The notes: generated from the letters alone by a model not told the origin. Counted from the stretch's first letter, positions 24,801 to 33,413 are shown. The stretch: DNA of 35,309 nt from an uncultured Bacteroidales bacterium (GCA_905233995.1 CAJOGF010000006.1:1-35309), one strand, 5' to 3'. Numbers and translations are program-made.

Positions 24801-25628
24801 ATGATTAGAAATTTACTTTTAACTGGTCTTATTGCGTTGGCTGCATTTCAGGGCTTTGCTCAGGACAAACCCGAAATGATAACAATAGAAGGCGGCTCAT
24901 TTTGGATGGGCAACGATTACACATTCAACTCTTTAGGTGTTTCTGACGAGGCACCTGAACACAAAGTAAGTATCAATACTTTTAAACTTAGCAAAACAGA
25001 AGTAACATTCCAACTTTTCGACCGCTTTTGCGAAGCAACTGGTTACGTAAAACCAAACGACGGCAACAAGGGTAGGGGAGAAAATCTTCCGGTATACAAC
25101 GTAAGTTGGGAGGCTGCCGTAATGTTCTGCAATTGGCTTTCAAGTACAGAACATATTGATAAATACTACAACATCAAACGCGATAGTAGTTCTTTTTCTG
25201 CAACACCTATTGAAGGCGCAAAAGGTTACAGACTTCCTACCGAAGCAGAATGGGAATATGCCGCACGCGGTGGCAACAAAAGCCAAACATTCTCTTATTC
25301 AGGAAGTAACAAAGCAGACGAAGTAGCATGGTACAAAGCAAATTCACAACTTGCACCGCATGAAGTTGGCATCAAAAAGCCTAATGCTTTAGGACTTTAC
25401 GATATGACAGGCAACGTTTGGGAATGGTGCTTCGATTATTACGACAAAAACTACTACAAAAATTCACCGGAAAATAATCCTAAAGGTCCTGAAAAAGGCT
25501 CTGACAGGGTTTACAGAGGAGGCTGTTGGACTTCTAGTCTTGACGATTTGCGTATGTCTTCAAGACACTCTTTCTCTCAAAACAAAGAGTACGGCATGAT
25601 TGGTATTCGTCTTGCTCAAGATTTGTAA
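24801..25628 (+). CDS. Exported formylglycine-generating-enzyme-fold (SUMF1) protein without the catalytic cysteines
   Basis: A signal peptide (LLLTGLIALAAFQGFAQ) precedes a complete SUMF1/FGE fold of about 250 residues: MITIEGGSFWMGND, FKLSKTEVTFQLFDRFCEATG, PVYNVSWEAAVMFCNWLS, YRLPTEAEWEYAARGG, LYDMTGNVWEWCFDYYD and RVYRGGCWTSSLDDLRMSSRHS. In true formylglycine-generating enzymes two cysteines follow the GGS motif; the aligned positions here are Ser and Leu, so sulfatase activation is unlikely. Related secreted proteins in Bacteroidota serve in gliding or type IX secretion (GldJ/GldK) or have no known role. It is 48 bases after the UbiD-family gene and possibly co-transcribed. Confidence 0.85.
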   Translation: MIRNLLLTGLIALAAFQGFAQDKPEMITIEGGSFWMGNDYTFNSLGVSDEAPEHKVSINTFKLSKTEVTFQLFDRFCEATGYVKPNDGNKGRGENLPVYNVSWEAAVMFCNWLSSTEHIDKYYNIKRDSSSFSATPIEGAKGYRLPTEAEWEYAARGGNKSQTFSYSGSNKADEVAWYKANSQLAPHEVGIKKPNALGLYDMTGNVWEWCFDYYDKNYYKNSPENNPKGPEKGSDRVYRGGCWTSSLDDLRMSSRHSFSQNKEYGMIGIRLAQDL

Positions 25629-25644
25629 AAAAAAAATTACTAAC

Positions 25645-25684
25645 AAATAAAAAAAACAGTCGAAAAAAATCGACTGTTTTTTTT
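25645..25684. terminator. Bidirectional terminator between the FGE-fold gene and mqnC
   Basis: CAGTCGA (25657-25663) pairs with TCGACTG (25670-25676) around a loop of six A, flanked by A-runs and T-runs that extend the stem. It can serve both convergent genes. Confidence 0.8.
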
Positions 25685-26777
25685 ATACAAACTCGTATTT
25701 TGAATTTCTCTGCATAGGAACAAAACCTGCCTCTTTGATTGCAACAACCATTTCGTTTTCGTCCAACGAATAATTTGCTCCAGCCGCAGAAACAACATGC
25801 TCTTCCATCATAATTGAACCAAAATCGTTAGCACCACTATGTAAACAAACTTGTCCTGCGGCTTTTCCAACCGTTAACCATGACGCTTGAATGTTTTTTA
25901 TGTTGTTCAGCATCAGTCTTGAAAGCGCAATCATTCGGATATACTCTTGAGAAGAGATTTCAGGAAATTTTCCAAATTCCTTTTCCAAACGTGTGCCTTT
26001 GCTATAAAAAGGCCAAGGAATAAAAGTTATAAAACCTTCACTATAATCAGGCTTTTTATCCTGAAGTTCACGAAGTTTCACCAAATGCTCCATGCGCTCC
26101 AAAATCGTTTCCTTATGACCAAAAACCATAGTCGCCGAAGTAGGCAGATTAAGTATATGCGCCTCGTGCATAACATCAAGCCACTCTTTTGACGAACACT
26201 TTGAAGGTGAAATTATTTTTCTAACCCTATCTACAAGAATTTCAGCACCCGCTCCCGGTAAAGAATCAAGACCTGAAGAATGTAAAGTTTCGAGGACTTC
26301 TCTATAACTTTTTCCAGATTGTTTGCTAATATAAGCAATTTCAGCAGGACCCAAAGCATGAAGAATTATACCCGGAAAGGTCTTTTTTAAGTCTGAAAAG
26401 AGTTTACAATAATAATCTAATCCAAAATCAGGATTCATTCCGCCTTGCAACAAAACCTGACGACCTCCAATCTTAAAAAGTTCAGAAATTTTTTGCTTGT
26501 ACTCTTCCATTGTTGTAACAAAAGCCTCTGACGAATTTTTTGAACGAGAAAAATTACAAAACTTACATCTTGTAACACAGATATTTGACAAGTTAATGTT
26601 ACGGTCAATAATCCAACCAACTTTGTTTCTATCTTCATGTTTTCGTAGTTTGTTTTTTACCTCGTTAGCACAAAAACTTAAAAGAGATAATGGAGCATTA
26701 AGAAAAAGAAATTCACCTTCTTCAATCGTAATAGGCTTTAAATCAATGGCTTTATAAAGTATATGTTCAATATTCAT
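25683..26777 (-). CDS. mqnC: Radical SAM enzyme MqnC (cyclic dehypoxanthinyl futalosine synthase)
   Basis: MqnC closes the spirocycle of dehypoxanthinyl futalosine in futalosine-route menaquinone synthesis. The 364-residue protein has the radical SAM cluster motif C-x3-C-x2-C at Cys67, Cys71, Cys74 in NICVTRCKFCNFSRSK, the segment VLLQGGMNPDFGLDYYC, and a C-terminal part with KAAGQVCLHSGANDFGSIMMEEHVVSAAGA, which is the hallmark of the MqnC/MqnE/CofH group. The N-terminal RNINLSNIC favours MqnC over MqnE; I am less sure of this distinction than of the family. A well-spaced promoter lies upstream at 26851-26881. Confidence 0.82.
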   Translation of the reverse strand: MNIEHILYKAIDLKPITIEEGEFLFLNAPLSLLSFCANEVKNKLRKHEDRNKVGWIIDRNINLSNICVTRCKFCNFSRSKNSSEAFVTTMEEYKQKISELFKIGGRQVLLQGGMNPDFGLDYYCKLFSDLKKTFPGIILHALGPAEIAYISKQSGKSYREVLETLHSSGLDSLPGAGAEILVDRVRKIISPSKCSSKEWLDVMHEAHILNLPTSATMVFGHKETILERMEHLVKLRELQDKKPDYSEGFITFIPWPFYSKGTRLEKEFGKFPEISSQEYIRMIALSRLMLNNIKNIQASWLTVGKAAGQVCLHSGANDFGSIMMEEHVVSAAGANYSLDENEMVVAIKEAGFVPMQRNSKYEFV

Positions 26778-26850
26778 AATTACATAATTCTATTTTGTAG
26801 AGTCTTGGGATTTTGACGCTTCTTTTTAGGATTGCTCCAACATATTTTTG

Positions 26851-26881
26851 CAAAAATAAAGAATTATATTTTCAAGACAAA
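26851..26881 (-). promoter_or_regulatory. Promoter of mqnC
   Basis: Minus-strand TTTG (26881-26878), a 19-base gap, then TATTTTTG (26858-26851). It leaves a leader of about 70 bases before the ATG. Confidence 0.6.
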
Positions 26882-26904
26882 AATTTTTTTTAATTTTGCA
26901 GAGC

Positions 26905-26948
26905 AAAAACAAAAAACTCTGTCAAGAAAAATTATTCTTTGACAGAGT
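26905..26948 (-). terminator. Terminator of the tRNA gene
   Basis: A perfect 13-base stem, ACTCTGTCAAGAA (26917-26929) with TTCTTGACAGAGT (26936-26948), follows the tRNA on the minus strand and leads into a T-run (the A-run at 26912-26917 on the plus strand). Confidence 0.85.
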
Positions 26949-26952
26949 CTTG

Positions 26953-27026
26953 TGGACCCACTAGGGCTTGAACCTAGGACCCCCTGATTATGAGTCAGAT
27001 GCTCTAACCAACTGAGCTATGGGTCC
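26953..27026 (-). tRNA. tRNA with CAT anticodon (Ile2 with lysidine, or elongator Met)
   Basis: The 74-base cloverleaf reads on the minus strand from 27026 to 26953. The seven-pair acceptor stem is perfect (GGACCCA with TGGGTCC), discriminator A73; the D arm is GCTC/GAGC; the anticodon stem TCTGA/TCAGG surrounds loop CTCATAA; the T arm is CTAGG/CCTAG. CCA is not encoded. It is not initiator tRNA, because base pair 1-72 is G-C. C4-G69 and C5-G68 match determinants that TilS uses for tRNA-Ile2 in E. coli, which favours Ile2, but this is not decisive. Confidence 0.93.
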
Positions 27027-27095
27027 GACGAAATAAATCAGTTTCGTTTTGTGATTGCAAAATTATAATAACTTTTTAAAATAAAAAAATTTTTT

Positions 27096-27716
27096 ATGAA
27101 AAATTTTCAAAAAATTAAAAACATTATTTTCGACCTCGGTGGCGTTTTGTTCGATTTGGACGGTTTAGAAACCGAGAAATTCTTTACAAATCAAGGAGTT
27201 AAGAATATTAAAGAAAAATTCTCCAAAATTATTATTTCCGATTGGTTTAGAGATTTTGAAATTGGAAAAATCTCTCCCGACAAATTCCGTCAAGAATTTA
27301 ACAAAATATGCGAAATCAACCTCAATCAAGAAACTTTCAACGTAGGTTGGAATGCAATGTTAACGGGCTATCCTAAAGAAAATCAAGAGTTTTTGGAAAA
27401 AATTTCGCAAAATTTCAACCTCTACGTTTTAAGCAACACAAACGAAACTCACGTTGAATATCTCGAACAAATGGCAAAGTGGAGAAAAGGTCTTTTCAAA
27501 AAAATATATTATTCTAACGAAATTCACCTTAGAAAACCAGACAAAGAATGCTTTTTATTTGTACTAAACGACGCAGGAATCACCCCTGAAGAAACTCTTT
27601 TTATTGACGATAGACAAGACAACATAGAAAGTGCTAAACTTTTAGGAATCAACACTATACACTTAACAAAACGAAACGAATTATACCAACAAGTTGAAAA
27701 TTTTTTCAAACAATGA
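27096..27716 (+). CDS. HAD-superfamily hydrolase (YihX-like)
   Basis: This 206-residue cytoplasmic phosphatase-type protein has all four HAD motifs: motif I with the nucleophile Asp13 in IIFDLGGVLFDLDG, motif II Ser113 in VLSNTNETH, motif III Lys147 in LRKPDKECF, and motif IV Asp171-Asp172 in FIDDRQDN. The small helical cap between residues 20 and 85 is of class C1, as in YihX-like sugar-phosphate phosphatases. The usual second Asp of motif I is Gly, as in YihX-type proteins. The substrate cannot be told. Its stop codon overlaps the start of the next gene by four bases (ATGA), so the two are translationally coupled. It diverges from the tRNA gene. Confidence 0.88.
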   Translation: MKNFQKIKNIIFDLGGVLFDLDGLETEKFFTNQGVKNIKEKFSKIIISDWFRDFEIGKISPDKFRQEFNKICEINLNQETFNVGWNAMLTGYPKENQEFLEKISQNFNLYVLSNTNETHVEYLEQMAKWRKGLFKKIYYSNEIHLRKPDKECFLFVLNDAGITPEETLFIDDRQDNIESAKLLGINTIHLTKRNELYQQVENFFKQ

Positions 27717-28732
27717 AATTTAGTTTTTTTATTTTTGTTTTCTTACTTTTGGGCTTTAACAATCTTTATGCGCAAGATATTAACGCCCAAATGTTTAAAC
27801 AAGCCGAAGAAAAAACGTCAATAGGAGAGTTCAACAAAAGTAACGAAATTCTTTTATCACTATTGTCGAAAGATTATATGCCGGATTTGGTTTGTTACTA
27901 TCTGAGTATGAACTATTTTAATCTTAAAGATTATCAAAAAGCAATAAAATATGCGTCAAAAACAATCAACAACGAAACCTATGGCGAAAAAGCAGCCTTA
28001 ATAAAGGGAAAAAGTTTGGAATTTTTGGGAAAATATTATGAACAAGATAAATTTTATAGCGAAATGACCCAAAAATTTCCAAATAATTACGTTTTTTATA
28101 ATCTTAAAGCCGAAATTCTGTTGAAACAGAAAAAAACTTCAGAAGCGGAAAAAATGCTGCAAAATTCAGTTTTGAAAAACAAATTTGGCTCGCAAGCACA
28201 CTTTGTGTTAGGTGAAATCAACAAAGATAAAGAGAACTTAACAGAAAGTCTACTTTGCTACTATTATTTTCTTATGTGCGAAACCAATACTGTTAGAACC
28301 AAAGAAATAATTTGCAAGATAGCGAAAATTTTAAATACCAAAGATATTGATAGGATTATTTCAGAAAAAAGTTTTAACGAAATTTCTATGTCAAAACAGC
28401 AAAAAGATATGACATCTACAATATTGATTTTATCGGATATGCAAACATTTTCGCAAGAAGATTCTCTGCCTCAAATGAAAACATTTGTTGAAAATTCTAA
28501 AACTTTTTTTTCTTCTATCACAAATATTATAGAAAAACCGTATGAAGGTTTTTATGAAAATTTCTATGTAGATTTTTTCTCTAAATTATTGAAAAACAAT
28601 ATGTCAGATAGTTTTTTATATTATTCTTTGATTAATGTTTATCCAAATATCAACCAAACAATTAAAGCGATGACTAAGGAAAAAATGTTGAAATTTGCTA
28701 ATTTTCTGGAAGAAACAAAAGAAAACGATTGA
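27713..28732 (+). CDS. Exported TPR-repeat protein of unknown role
   Basis: This 339-residue protein begins with a signal peptide (FFIFVFLLLGFNNLYAQ) and continues with TPR-like helical pairs, e.g. LVCYYLSMNYFNLKDYQKAIKYASKTIN, FYNLKAEILLKQKKTSEAEKMLQNSV and AHFVLGEINKDKENLTESLLCYYYFLM. The second half is less clearly repeated and contains a long Ser/Asn-rich region (EDSLPQMKTFVENSKTFFSSITNIIEK). TPR proteins of this type bind other proteins at the envelope. It overlaps the HAD gene by four bases. I do not recognise a family beyond the repeats. Confidence 0.75.
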   Translation: MKFSFFIFVFLLLGFNNLYAQDINAQMFKQAEEKTSIGEFNKSNEILLSLLSKDYMPDLVCYYLSMNYFNLKDYQKAIKYASKTINNETYGEKAALIKGKSLEFLGKYYEQDKFYSEMTQKFPNNYVFYNLKAEILLKQKKTSEAEKMLQNSVLKNKFGSQAHFVLGEINKDKENLTESLLCYYYFLMCETNTVRTKEIICKIAKILNTKDIDRIISEKSFNEISMSKQQKDMTSTILILSDMQTFSQEDSLPQMKTFVENSKTFFSSITNIIEKPYEGFYENFYVDFFSKLLKNNMSDSFLYYSLINVYPNINQTIKAMTKEKMLKFANFLEETKEND

Positions 28733-28854
28733 TAAAGATTTTATTCTTTAAAATACGATTTTTTTGCGTTTTTTTTCAATACGACAATTATCGAAGCTTA
28801 AATTCAACTTAAAAAAATAACGAAATTGGATTATGTCAGTTAACAAAATTTAAC

Positions 28855-28885
28855 TTTTATTCTCGAAATACACACGTTAAATTTG
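28855..28885 (+). promoter_or_regulatory. Promoter of the PHA-granule-region family gene
   Basis: TAAATTTG (28878-28885) with TTTT (28855-28858) 19 bases upstream fits the -7/-33 arrangement. The leader is about 20 bases. Confidence 0.5.
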
Positions 28886-28911
28886 CGGCGTAAAAAAATA
28901 CGTAAAAAAAA

Positions 28912-29205
28912 ATGGAAGTAAAAATAAATCATAATTACTCCGAGTCTGAAGCACTCGAAAAAATGAAAAAATTTCTTTCCAAACTCAAAGAAGAACATCA
29001 AGACAAAGTCGGAGGTATTGAGGAAAACTGGAACGGAAACGAAGGCGATTATTCTTGTAAATTCAACGGAATGAAACTCACTGGACACATAAAAGTTGAA
29101 AACGGACAAGTCGTTGTAAACGGAAAAGTGCCTTTCCTTTTAAAACCGTTTGAATCTCTAATAGAAGAGACAATAAAAAACGAAGCAAACAAGGTTCTGA
29201 AATAA
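28912..29205 (+). CDS. Small PHA_gran_rgn-type protein
   Basis: This 97-residue protein resembles the polyhydroxyalkanoic acid granule-region family: EVKINHNYSESEALEKMKKFL at the N-terminus, a helical repeat, then NEGDYSCKFNGMKLTGHIKVENGQVVVNGKVPFLLKPFESLIEETIKNEANKVL. The beta hairpin with GxIxVxxxxVxVxGxxPF is characteristic. The family name comes from a location beside PHA genes in some bacteria; no PHA synthase is near here. A terminator follows. Confidence 0.78.
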   Translation: MEVKINHNYSESEALEKMKKFLSKLKEEHQDKVGGIEENWNGNEGDYSCKFNGMKLTGHIKVENGQVVVNGKVPFLLKPFESLIEETIKNEANKVLK

Positions 29206-29221
29206 TTACCATAATAAACAC

Positions 29222-29268
29222 AAAAACACGGAAATAAAAAAAATCATTATTCCGTGTTTTTCTTTTTT
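29222..29268 (+). terminator. Terminator after the PHA_gran_rgn-type gene
   Basis: AAAAACACGGAA (29222-29233) pairs perfectly with TTCCGTGTTTTT (29250-29261), followed by C and a run of seven T. It may also serve the MORN gene converging from the right, since A-rich bases lie on the left. Confidence 0.8.
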
Positions 29269-29300
29269 TACAGCGCAGAAAAAAATTTTTGTTAGAAAAA

Positions 29301-30839
29301 TTATTTTTTAGGCATTGCGTTACCATCAACTTTGGCGATTTCGCCTTGAGAATATTCAATTTCGGTTTCTAAAAGTCCGTCTTCGGAATAGAATCGCCAC
29401 ATACCGTTTTCTTTTCCACCAGCATACTGACCTTCGGTTTTGATTTTGCCATTTTCGTAATATTCTCTAAATTTTCCGTGCTGACCACCCTGAAGATACG
29501 AAACCTCAATTCTCAATTTTTTGGACGGTAAAAAATACACGCGATAATCGCCATGAAGTTCGCCGTCAGAAAATTTTTCCAAAACCAAAGCATCGCCCAT
29601 ATTTGTTTTCCACAATCCGTGCTTGAAACCTTCGATAAATTCGCCGCTTTGAAGCGTATCGCCAGTAGGGGAGAGTTCGTAACAAAAACCATCTTCTTTG
29701 CCATTAACGAAGTTTTCTTCACGACGAAGTTTGCCGTCAGAATAATACCAAAGCCATTTGCCTTCGGGTTTGCCGTCCTTGTAAACGCCTTTTTGCTGAA
29801 TCTTCTCCAACGAAAAATAAAACAACCATTCGCCTTCACGTTTGCCGTTTTTGTAACTTCCTTTGCATGAAACATTTCCTAACGAATCATACAAAGTCCA
29901 TTTGCCTTGCTGACGACCTTTTCCGTCAACAATGCCATCTGCAATTTTTTTGCCTTCCTCACTGAAAGTTTGGGACGATTTAATTTTTCCTTGTTCGTTG
30001 TAAGTTCGATGAACTCCAACAGGCAAAGAATCTTTATAACCGCCCGATTTCTTTAAAGTTCCGTCAGAATAAAATTCGTTTTTTACCTTAACCGTTTCGG
30101 TTGTTTGCGACAAAGCATTTTTGTTTTCTTGAACCAATTCGCCGTTGATGTAACGAACAATTGAAATTTCTTTTCCTTTTTGGTCAAATTCTCTAAAATA
30201 ACCGTTCAACTTATCATCTTTGTAATAAAATTCGGTCTTGACCTTTTTGTCGGGGAAAAACGTCTTAAAAACGCCCTGTTTCATACCTCGTGAATCTACA
30301 CGGTTAATGTTGTTTTGGTCGATAAGTGTGCCGTTTTTGAAAGTCATTATTGCGACTATATCTCCATTTTTGTTGAAACGGTATCCTTCGCCATGCTTTT
30401 TGTCATCTTTGAACGGAATTTCCTCTTTCAAAACACCTTTTTCGTAATAAAACGATGTGCCTTGTTTTTTGTCATCTCTGTAAAGTTCTTTTGACTTTAC
30501 AACATTATGTTTTACAGAATCTTGAAAAACTTCGTATTCAAAAGTATATCCGTTTCGTTTGTCATAATTGTAGTTGATAAGACGAGTTGTGTCGCCTAAC
30601 TCGTCAAAAAAAAGCCAAACACTATCAAGAAGAAAATTAGTACGTCTACCCGCCGATTTTAGCACGCCATTAGGATAATACGTTTTCCAAAAACCATCAG
30701 GCTTACCGTCCTTTAACGTTCCTTCGCTCGAAATGCTACCGTCAGGAAAACTAAACTTGTTATAACCGTTTGGGTTAACCTGTTGAGCCATAACTTGCAA
30801 CGAAGAAAGCACAAAAAATAAAACGCAATATTTTTTCAT
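29301..30839 (-). CDS. Large MORN-repeat (YwqK-type) exported protein
   Basis: After a short signal peptide (KKYCVLFFVLSSLQVMAQ) almost the whole protein (about 512 residues) is made of MORN/YwqK repeats of about 23 residues: G-K-x-x-G-x-W-x-x-Y-Y-x-x-G-x-L-x-x-E-x-x-Y/F. Examples are DGKPDGFWKTYYPNGVLKS, DGKPEGKWLWYYSDGKLRREE and GGKENGMWRFYSEDGLLETE. I count about 18, with good preservation in the last third. It is probably exported and perhaps at the cell surface; the family's function is mostly unknown. The start is the second of two adjacent ATGs; the first (30842) is equally possible. It lies 21 bases after nadA and is probably in the same operon. Confidence 0.85.
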   Translation of the reverse strand: MKKYCVLFFVLSSLQVMAQQVNPNGYNKFSFPDGSISSEGTLKDGKPDGFWKTYYPNGVLKSAGRRTNFLLDSVWLFFDELGDTTRLINYNYDKRNGYTFEYEVFQDSVKHNVVKSKELYRDDKKQGTSFYYEKGVLKEEIPFKDDKKHGEGYRFNKNGDIVAIMTFKNGTLIDQNNINRVDSRGMKQGVFKTFFPDKKVKTEFYYKDDKLNGYFREFDQKGKEISIVRYINGELVQENKNALSQTTETVKVKNEFYSDGTLKKSGGYKDSLPVGVHRTYNEQGKIKSSQTFSEEGKKIADGIVDGKGRQQGKWTLYDSLGNVSCKGSYKNGKREGEWLFYFSLEKIQQKGVYKDGKPEGKWLWYYSDGKLRREENFVNGKEDGFCYELSPTGDTLQSGEFIEGFKHGLWKTNMGDALVLEKFSDGELHGDYRVYFLPSKKLRIEVSYLQGGQHGKFREYYENGKIKTEGQYAGGKENGMWRFYSEDGLLETEIEYSQGEIAKVDGNAMPKK

Positions 30840-30860
30840 CACACAAAAAAAAATTATTGA

Positions 30861-31835
30861 TTAACTCATTTGCATCATTCTATTGATACAAACAACTGCC
30901 TTTTCGGATAGTTCGTTTGGCAAATCGACCTGCGGAAACTCGTATTTTAAAGTTAAATAAATCTTTTTCAGGGAGTTACGTTTCATATTAACGCAGACAT
31001 TAAGACGATGACCGTTTTCGTTAGGAACGGGGATAAAAGTCTTTTCGGGGCTGCGTTTTTTCATTTCGTAGAAAATACCCGGCTCGGTGGCAACAAGAAA
31101 TTCTTTAACAGGCTGTTCTACGCTCATTTTCAAGAGGTAAGAAGTTGCGCCAACAAAATCTGCTTGTTGCAAAATAGTTTCAGGACATTCAGGATGTGCG
31201 AGAACTTTTGCAGACGGATATTGAATTTTTAATTCTTTAAGAGCATTCGCATCAAAATGGTCATGAACATGACAACCGCCTTGCCAAATAATCATATTTT
31301 TTCTGCCTGTTACTTTTTTCACATAGTTTCCGAGGTTTCTATCAGGACCGAAAATTATTTTCTCGTCTTCGGGCAATTGTGATACAATTTTAACAGCATT
31401 CGAGGAAGTAACAACAATATCGGTCAAAGCCTTAATTTCAGCAGTTGTATTGACGTATGAAATTACCGTATAATCAGGATATTGCGCCTTTAAATCTTTC
31501 AACTGTTGCTCCGTTATTGAATCAGCCAAAGAGCAAGAAGTGGCAAGGTCAGGAATCAAAACTTTCTTTTTTGGCGACAGAACTTTTGCCGTTTCAGCCA
31601 TAAAATGCACTCCTGCAAAAACAATAATGTCAGCATCTGTTTTGGCAGCCTGCTGAGAAAGTCCGAGACTATCGCCCGTATAATCAGCAATTTCCTGAAC
31701 TTCATCTGTTGTATAATAGTGCGCAAGAATAACAGCGTTTTTTTGTTTTTTAAGTTTATTTATTTCCTGACGAAAATCTATTCCGTCTGGAACCGGCATA
31801 TCGAGATGCCCGTTTTTCAAAGTAAGGTTCTCCAT
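30861..31835 (-). CDS. nadA: Quinolinate synthase NadA
   Basis: NadA condenses iminoaspartate with dihydroxyacetone phosphate to quinolinate, the second step of de novo NAD synthesis. The 324-residue length is typical of the short form. Landmarks are AVILAHYYTTDEVQEIADYTGDSLGLSQ, DLATSCSLADS, VISYVNTTAEIKA, VVTSSNAVKI and QGGCHVHDHF. Three expected [4Fe-4S] ligands are present at Cys101, Cys188 and Cys281. In many NadA proteins the third cysteine lies in a CxxCxxC motif; here the first two positions are His and Leu (GHRLNVCVNM), so that redox-sensitive disulfide cannot form. No nadB or nadC is seen nearby. The MORN-repeat gene follows after 21 bases. Confidence 0.95.
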   Translation of the reverse strand: MENLTLKNGHLDMPVPDGIDFRQEINKLKKQKNAVILAHYYTTDEVQEIADYTGDSLGLSQQAAKTDADIIVFAGVHFMAETAKVLSPKKKVLIPDLATSCSLADSITEQQLKDLKAQYPDYTVISYVNTTAEIKALTDIVVTSSNAVKIVSQLPEDEKIIFGPDRNLGNYVKKVTGRKNMIIWQGGCHVHDHFDANALKELKIQYPSAKVLAHPECPETILQQADFVGATSYLLKMSVEQPVKEFLVATEPGIFYEMKKRSPEKTFIPVPNENGHRLNVCVNMKRNSLKKIYLTLKYEFPQVDLPNELSEKAVVCINRMMQMS

Positions 31836-31875
31836 TTTTTTGTTAATTCGGTGTTTGAAAATTTATTTTTAAACA

Positions 31876-31883
31876 CAAAATTA
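31876..31883 (-). promoter_or_regulatory. -7 element for nadA
   Basis: Minus-strand TAATTTTG lies about 40 bases before the start codon, between the flippase stop codon and nadA. The -33 region is only T-rich. nadA could also receive transcripts from the flippase gene, which ends 95 bases upstream. Confidence 0.45.
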
Positions 31884-31930
31884 GCAAAAAAACTCCTTTC
31901 TAAAAAAAGTAATTACAATGTTTTAACAAT

Positions 31931-33394
31931 TCATTTTTTCAACAACGTCTTTATCCTTGCTTTTATCAAAGAATATAAATTTTCTCTAAGCAAAACAACA
32001 ACCGCAAAAATTAACAACAAAATAGTGTTAACAAGAAGATTTTCAAGGTAAAGCGACAAAAAATAAAATCCGGCTGCCAAAACAGTATACAAAATAATAT
32101 TTTTGAAATCGTATTTACAAGGCAGATATTTTCGTCCCCATAAAAATGTAATTATCAACATAATAATGTAACAAACAACATTAGCAACAGCACACGCAAT
32201 ATAACCGAATTTAGGAACAAAAACATAATTCAAACATATAGTTACAACCGAACCGATAAGGAAAATGTAAATACCGTAAACCGTTTTTTTGGATAGTTTA
32301 TACCAAAAAGATTGCAAATAAACCATTCCAACAAGCAAATGACCGATTAAAAGATAAGGTACAACTTTAAGTCCGTCCCAATAAGTATCTCTAATAAAAT
32401 GTTTTATTATGTCAAGATAAAACATTATTCCCAAGAAAATAAACAACCCAAAAAGCCAAAGATATTTGTTGACATTAGCAAAAAGAGCATTGAAATCTTT
32501 TGAGCCCTTGTTAGAAAAGAAAAACGGGTCGGCAGCATATCTGAAACATTGAATAAAAAGTGTCATCAAGACAGCAATTTTGGCATTTGCACCATAAATA
32601 CCTAACTCACTCAAAATGTAATCGTTAGCATTTGTTACAGTGTCAGGAATAGTGTAAAAAAACTTTATCGAAACCCTATCAAAAAACTCATTTATCATAC
32701 CCGCTAAGCCCGAAATAACCAACGGCATCGAATAAATAAACATTTTTTTCAAAAGTGAAAAGTCAAAAGAATACTTCACTTTGAAAAAATCAGGCAAAAA
32801 CAAAAGCAAAGTAACTCCACTTGCTATTAAATTTGATAAGAAAACGTATCCAACGCCAAAATCAGAATCATATTTTCCGATTTTAGGTAAATAAAGAATA
32901 AAAAATAAGTTAAGACCAATATTTATAGAAATATTTATTAGTTTGAAAACTCCAAATTTCAATGCTTTGTTTTGTTGTCTTAAACGGGCAAAAGGAATTG
33001 AAGTAAAAGCGTCAAGACCCAAAATTATCACAAAAAAAGAAATGAAATTTTCGTGCGAAGAATAATCAAGAATTTCTGCAAGCCAAGGCGTTAAAACCAA
33101 ACCAATCAACACGAACAAAGAACTCGTTGTAAACAACGAAGTTGCAGCGGTTGAAAACACCTTATCGGAATTGTTTTCGGTTTTTGAGAAAAAGAAATAA
33201 CCAGTTTCCATTCCGTAAGTTAAGAGAATCATCAAAAAAGTAACGTAAGTATATAATTCTGTGATTACCCCGTATTCTTCAGGTACAAAAACACGGGTGT
33301 AGAGCGGCACCAACAAATAATTTAAAAGCCGTCCAACGATAGAACTCAAACCGTAAATAAAGGTTTGAGAGGCAAGTTGTTTGAGTTTTCCCAT
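31931..33394 (-). CDS. Polysaccharide flippase of the Wzx/MOP family
   Basis: This 487-residue protein with about 14 hydrophobic segments resembles oligosaccharide flippases. The N-terminus KQLASQTFIYGLSSIVGRLLNYLLVPLYTRVFVPEEYGVITELY is the standard form, with R near the first segments and the EEYG turn. It should flip lipid-linked sugar units across the inner membrane for polysaccharide or glycan export. No glycosyltransferase cluster surrounds it; neighbours are nadA and a DUF481 gene, so it may be a stand-alone flippase for a conserved glycan. The promoter at 33418-33451 overlaps that of the divergent gene. Confidence 0.88.
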   Translation of the reverse strand: MGKLKQLASQTFIYGLSSIVGRLLNYLLVPLYTRVFVPEEYGVITELYTYVTFLMILLTYGMETGYFFFSKTENNSDKVFSTAATSLFTTSSLFVLIGLVLTPWLAEILDYSSHENFISFFVIILGLDAFTSIPFARLRQQNKALKFGVFKLINISINIGLNLFFILYLPKIGKYDSDFGVGYVFLSNLIASGVTLLLFLPDFFKVKYSFDFSLLKKMFIYSMPLVISGLAGMINEFFDRVSIKFFYTIPDTVTNANDYILSELGIYGANAKIAVLMTLFIQCFRYAADPFFFSNKGSKDFNALFANVNKYLWLFGLFIFLGIMFYLDIIKHFIRDTYWDGLKVVPYLLIGHLLVGMVYLQSFWYKLSKKTVYGIYIFLIGSVVTICLNYVFVPKFGYIACAVANVVCYIIMLIITFLWGRKYLPCKYDFKNIILYTVLAAGFYFLSLYLENLLVNTILLLIFAVVVLLRENLYSLIKARIKTLLKK

Positions 33395-33413
33395 TTTTTT
33401 AGCATAAAAACTT

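Noticed and set aside
29513-29875. Open frames on both strands within the large MORN gene
   Set aside because: They mirror the repeat periodicity of the MORN gene and have no independent signals.
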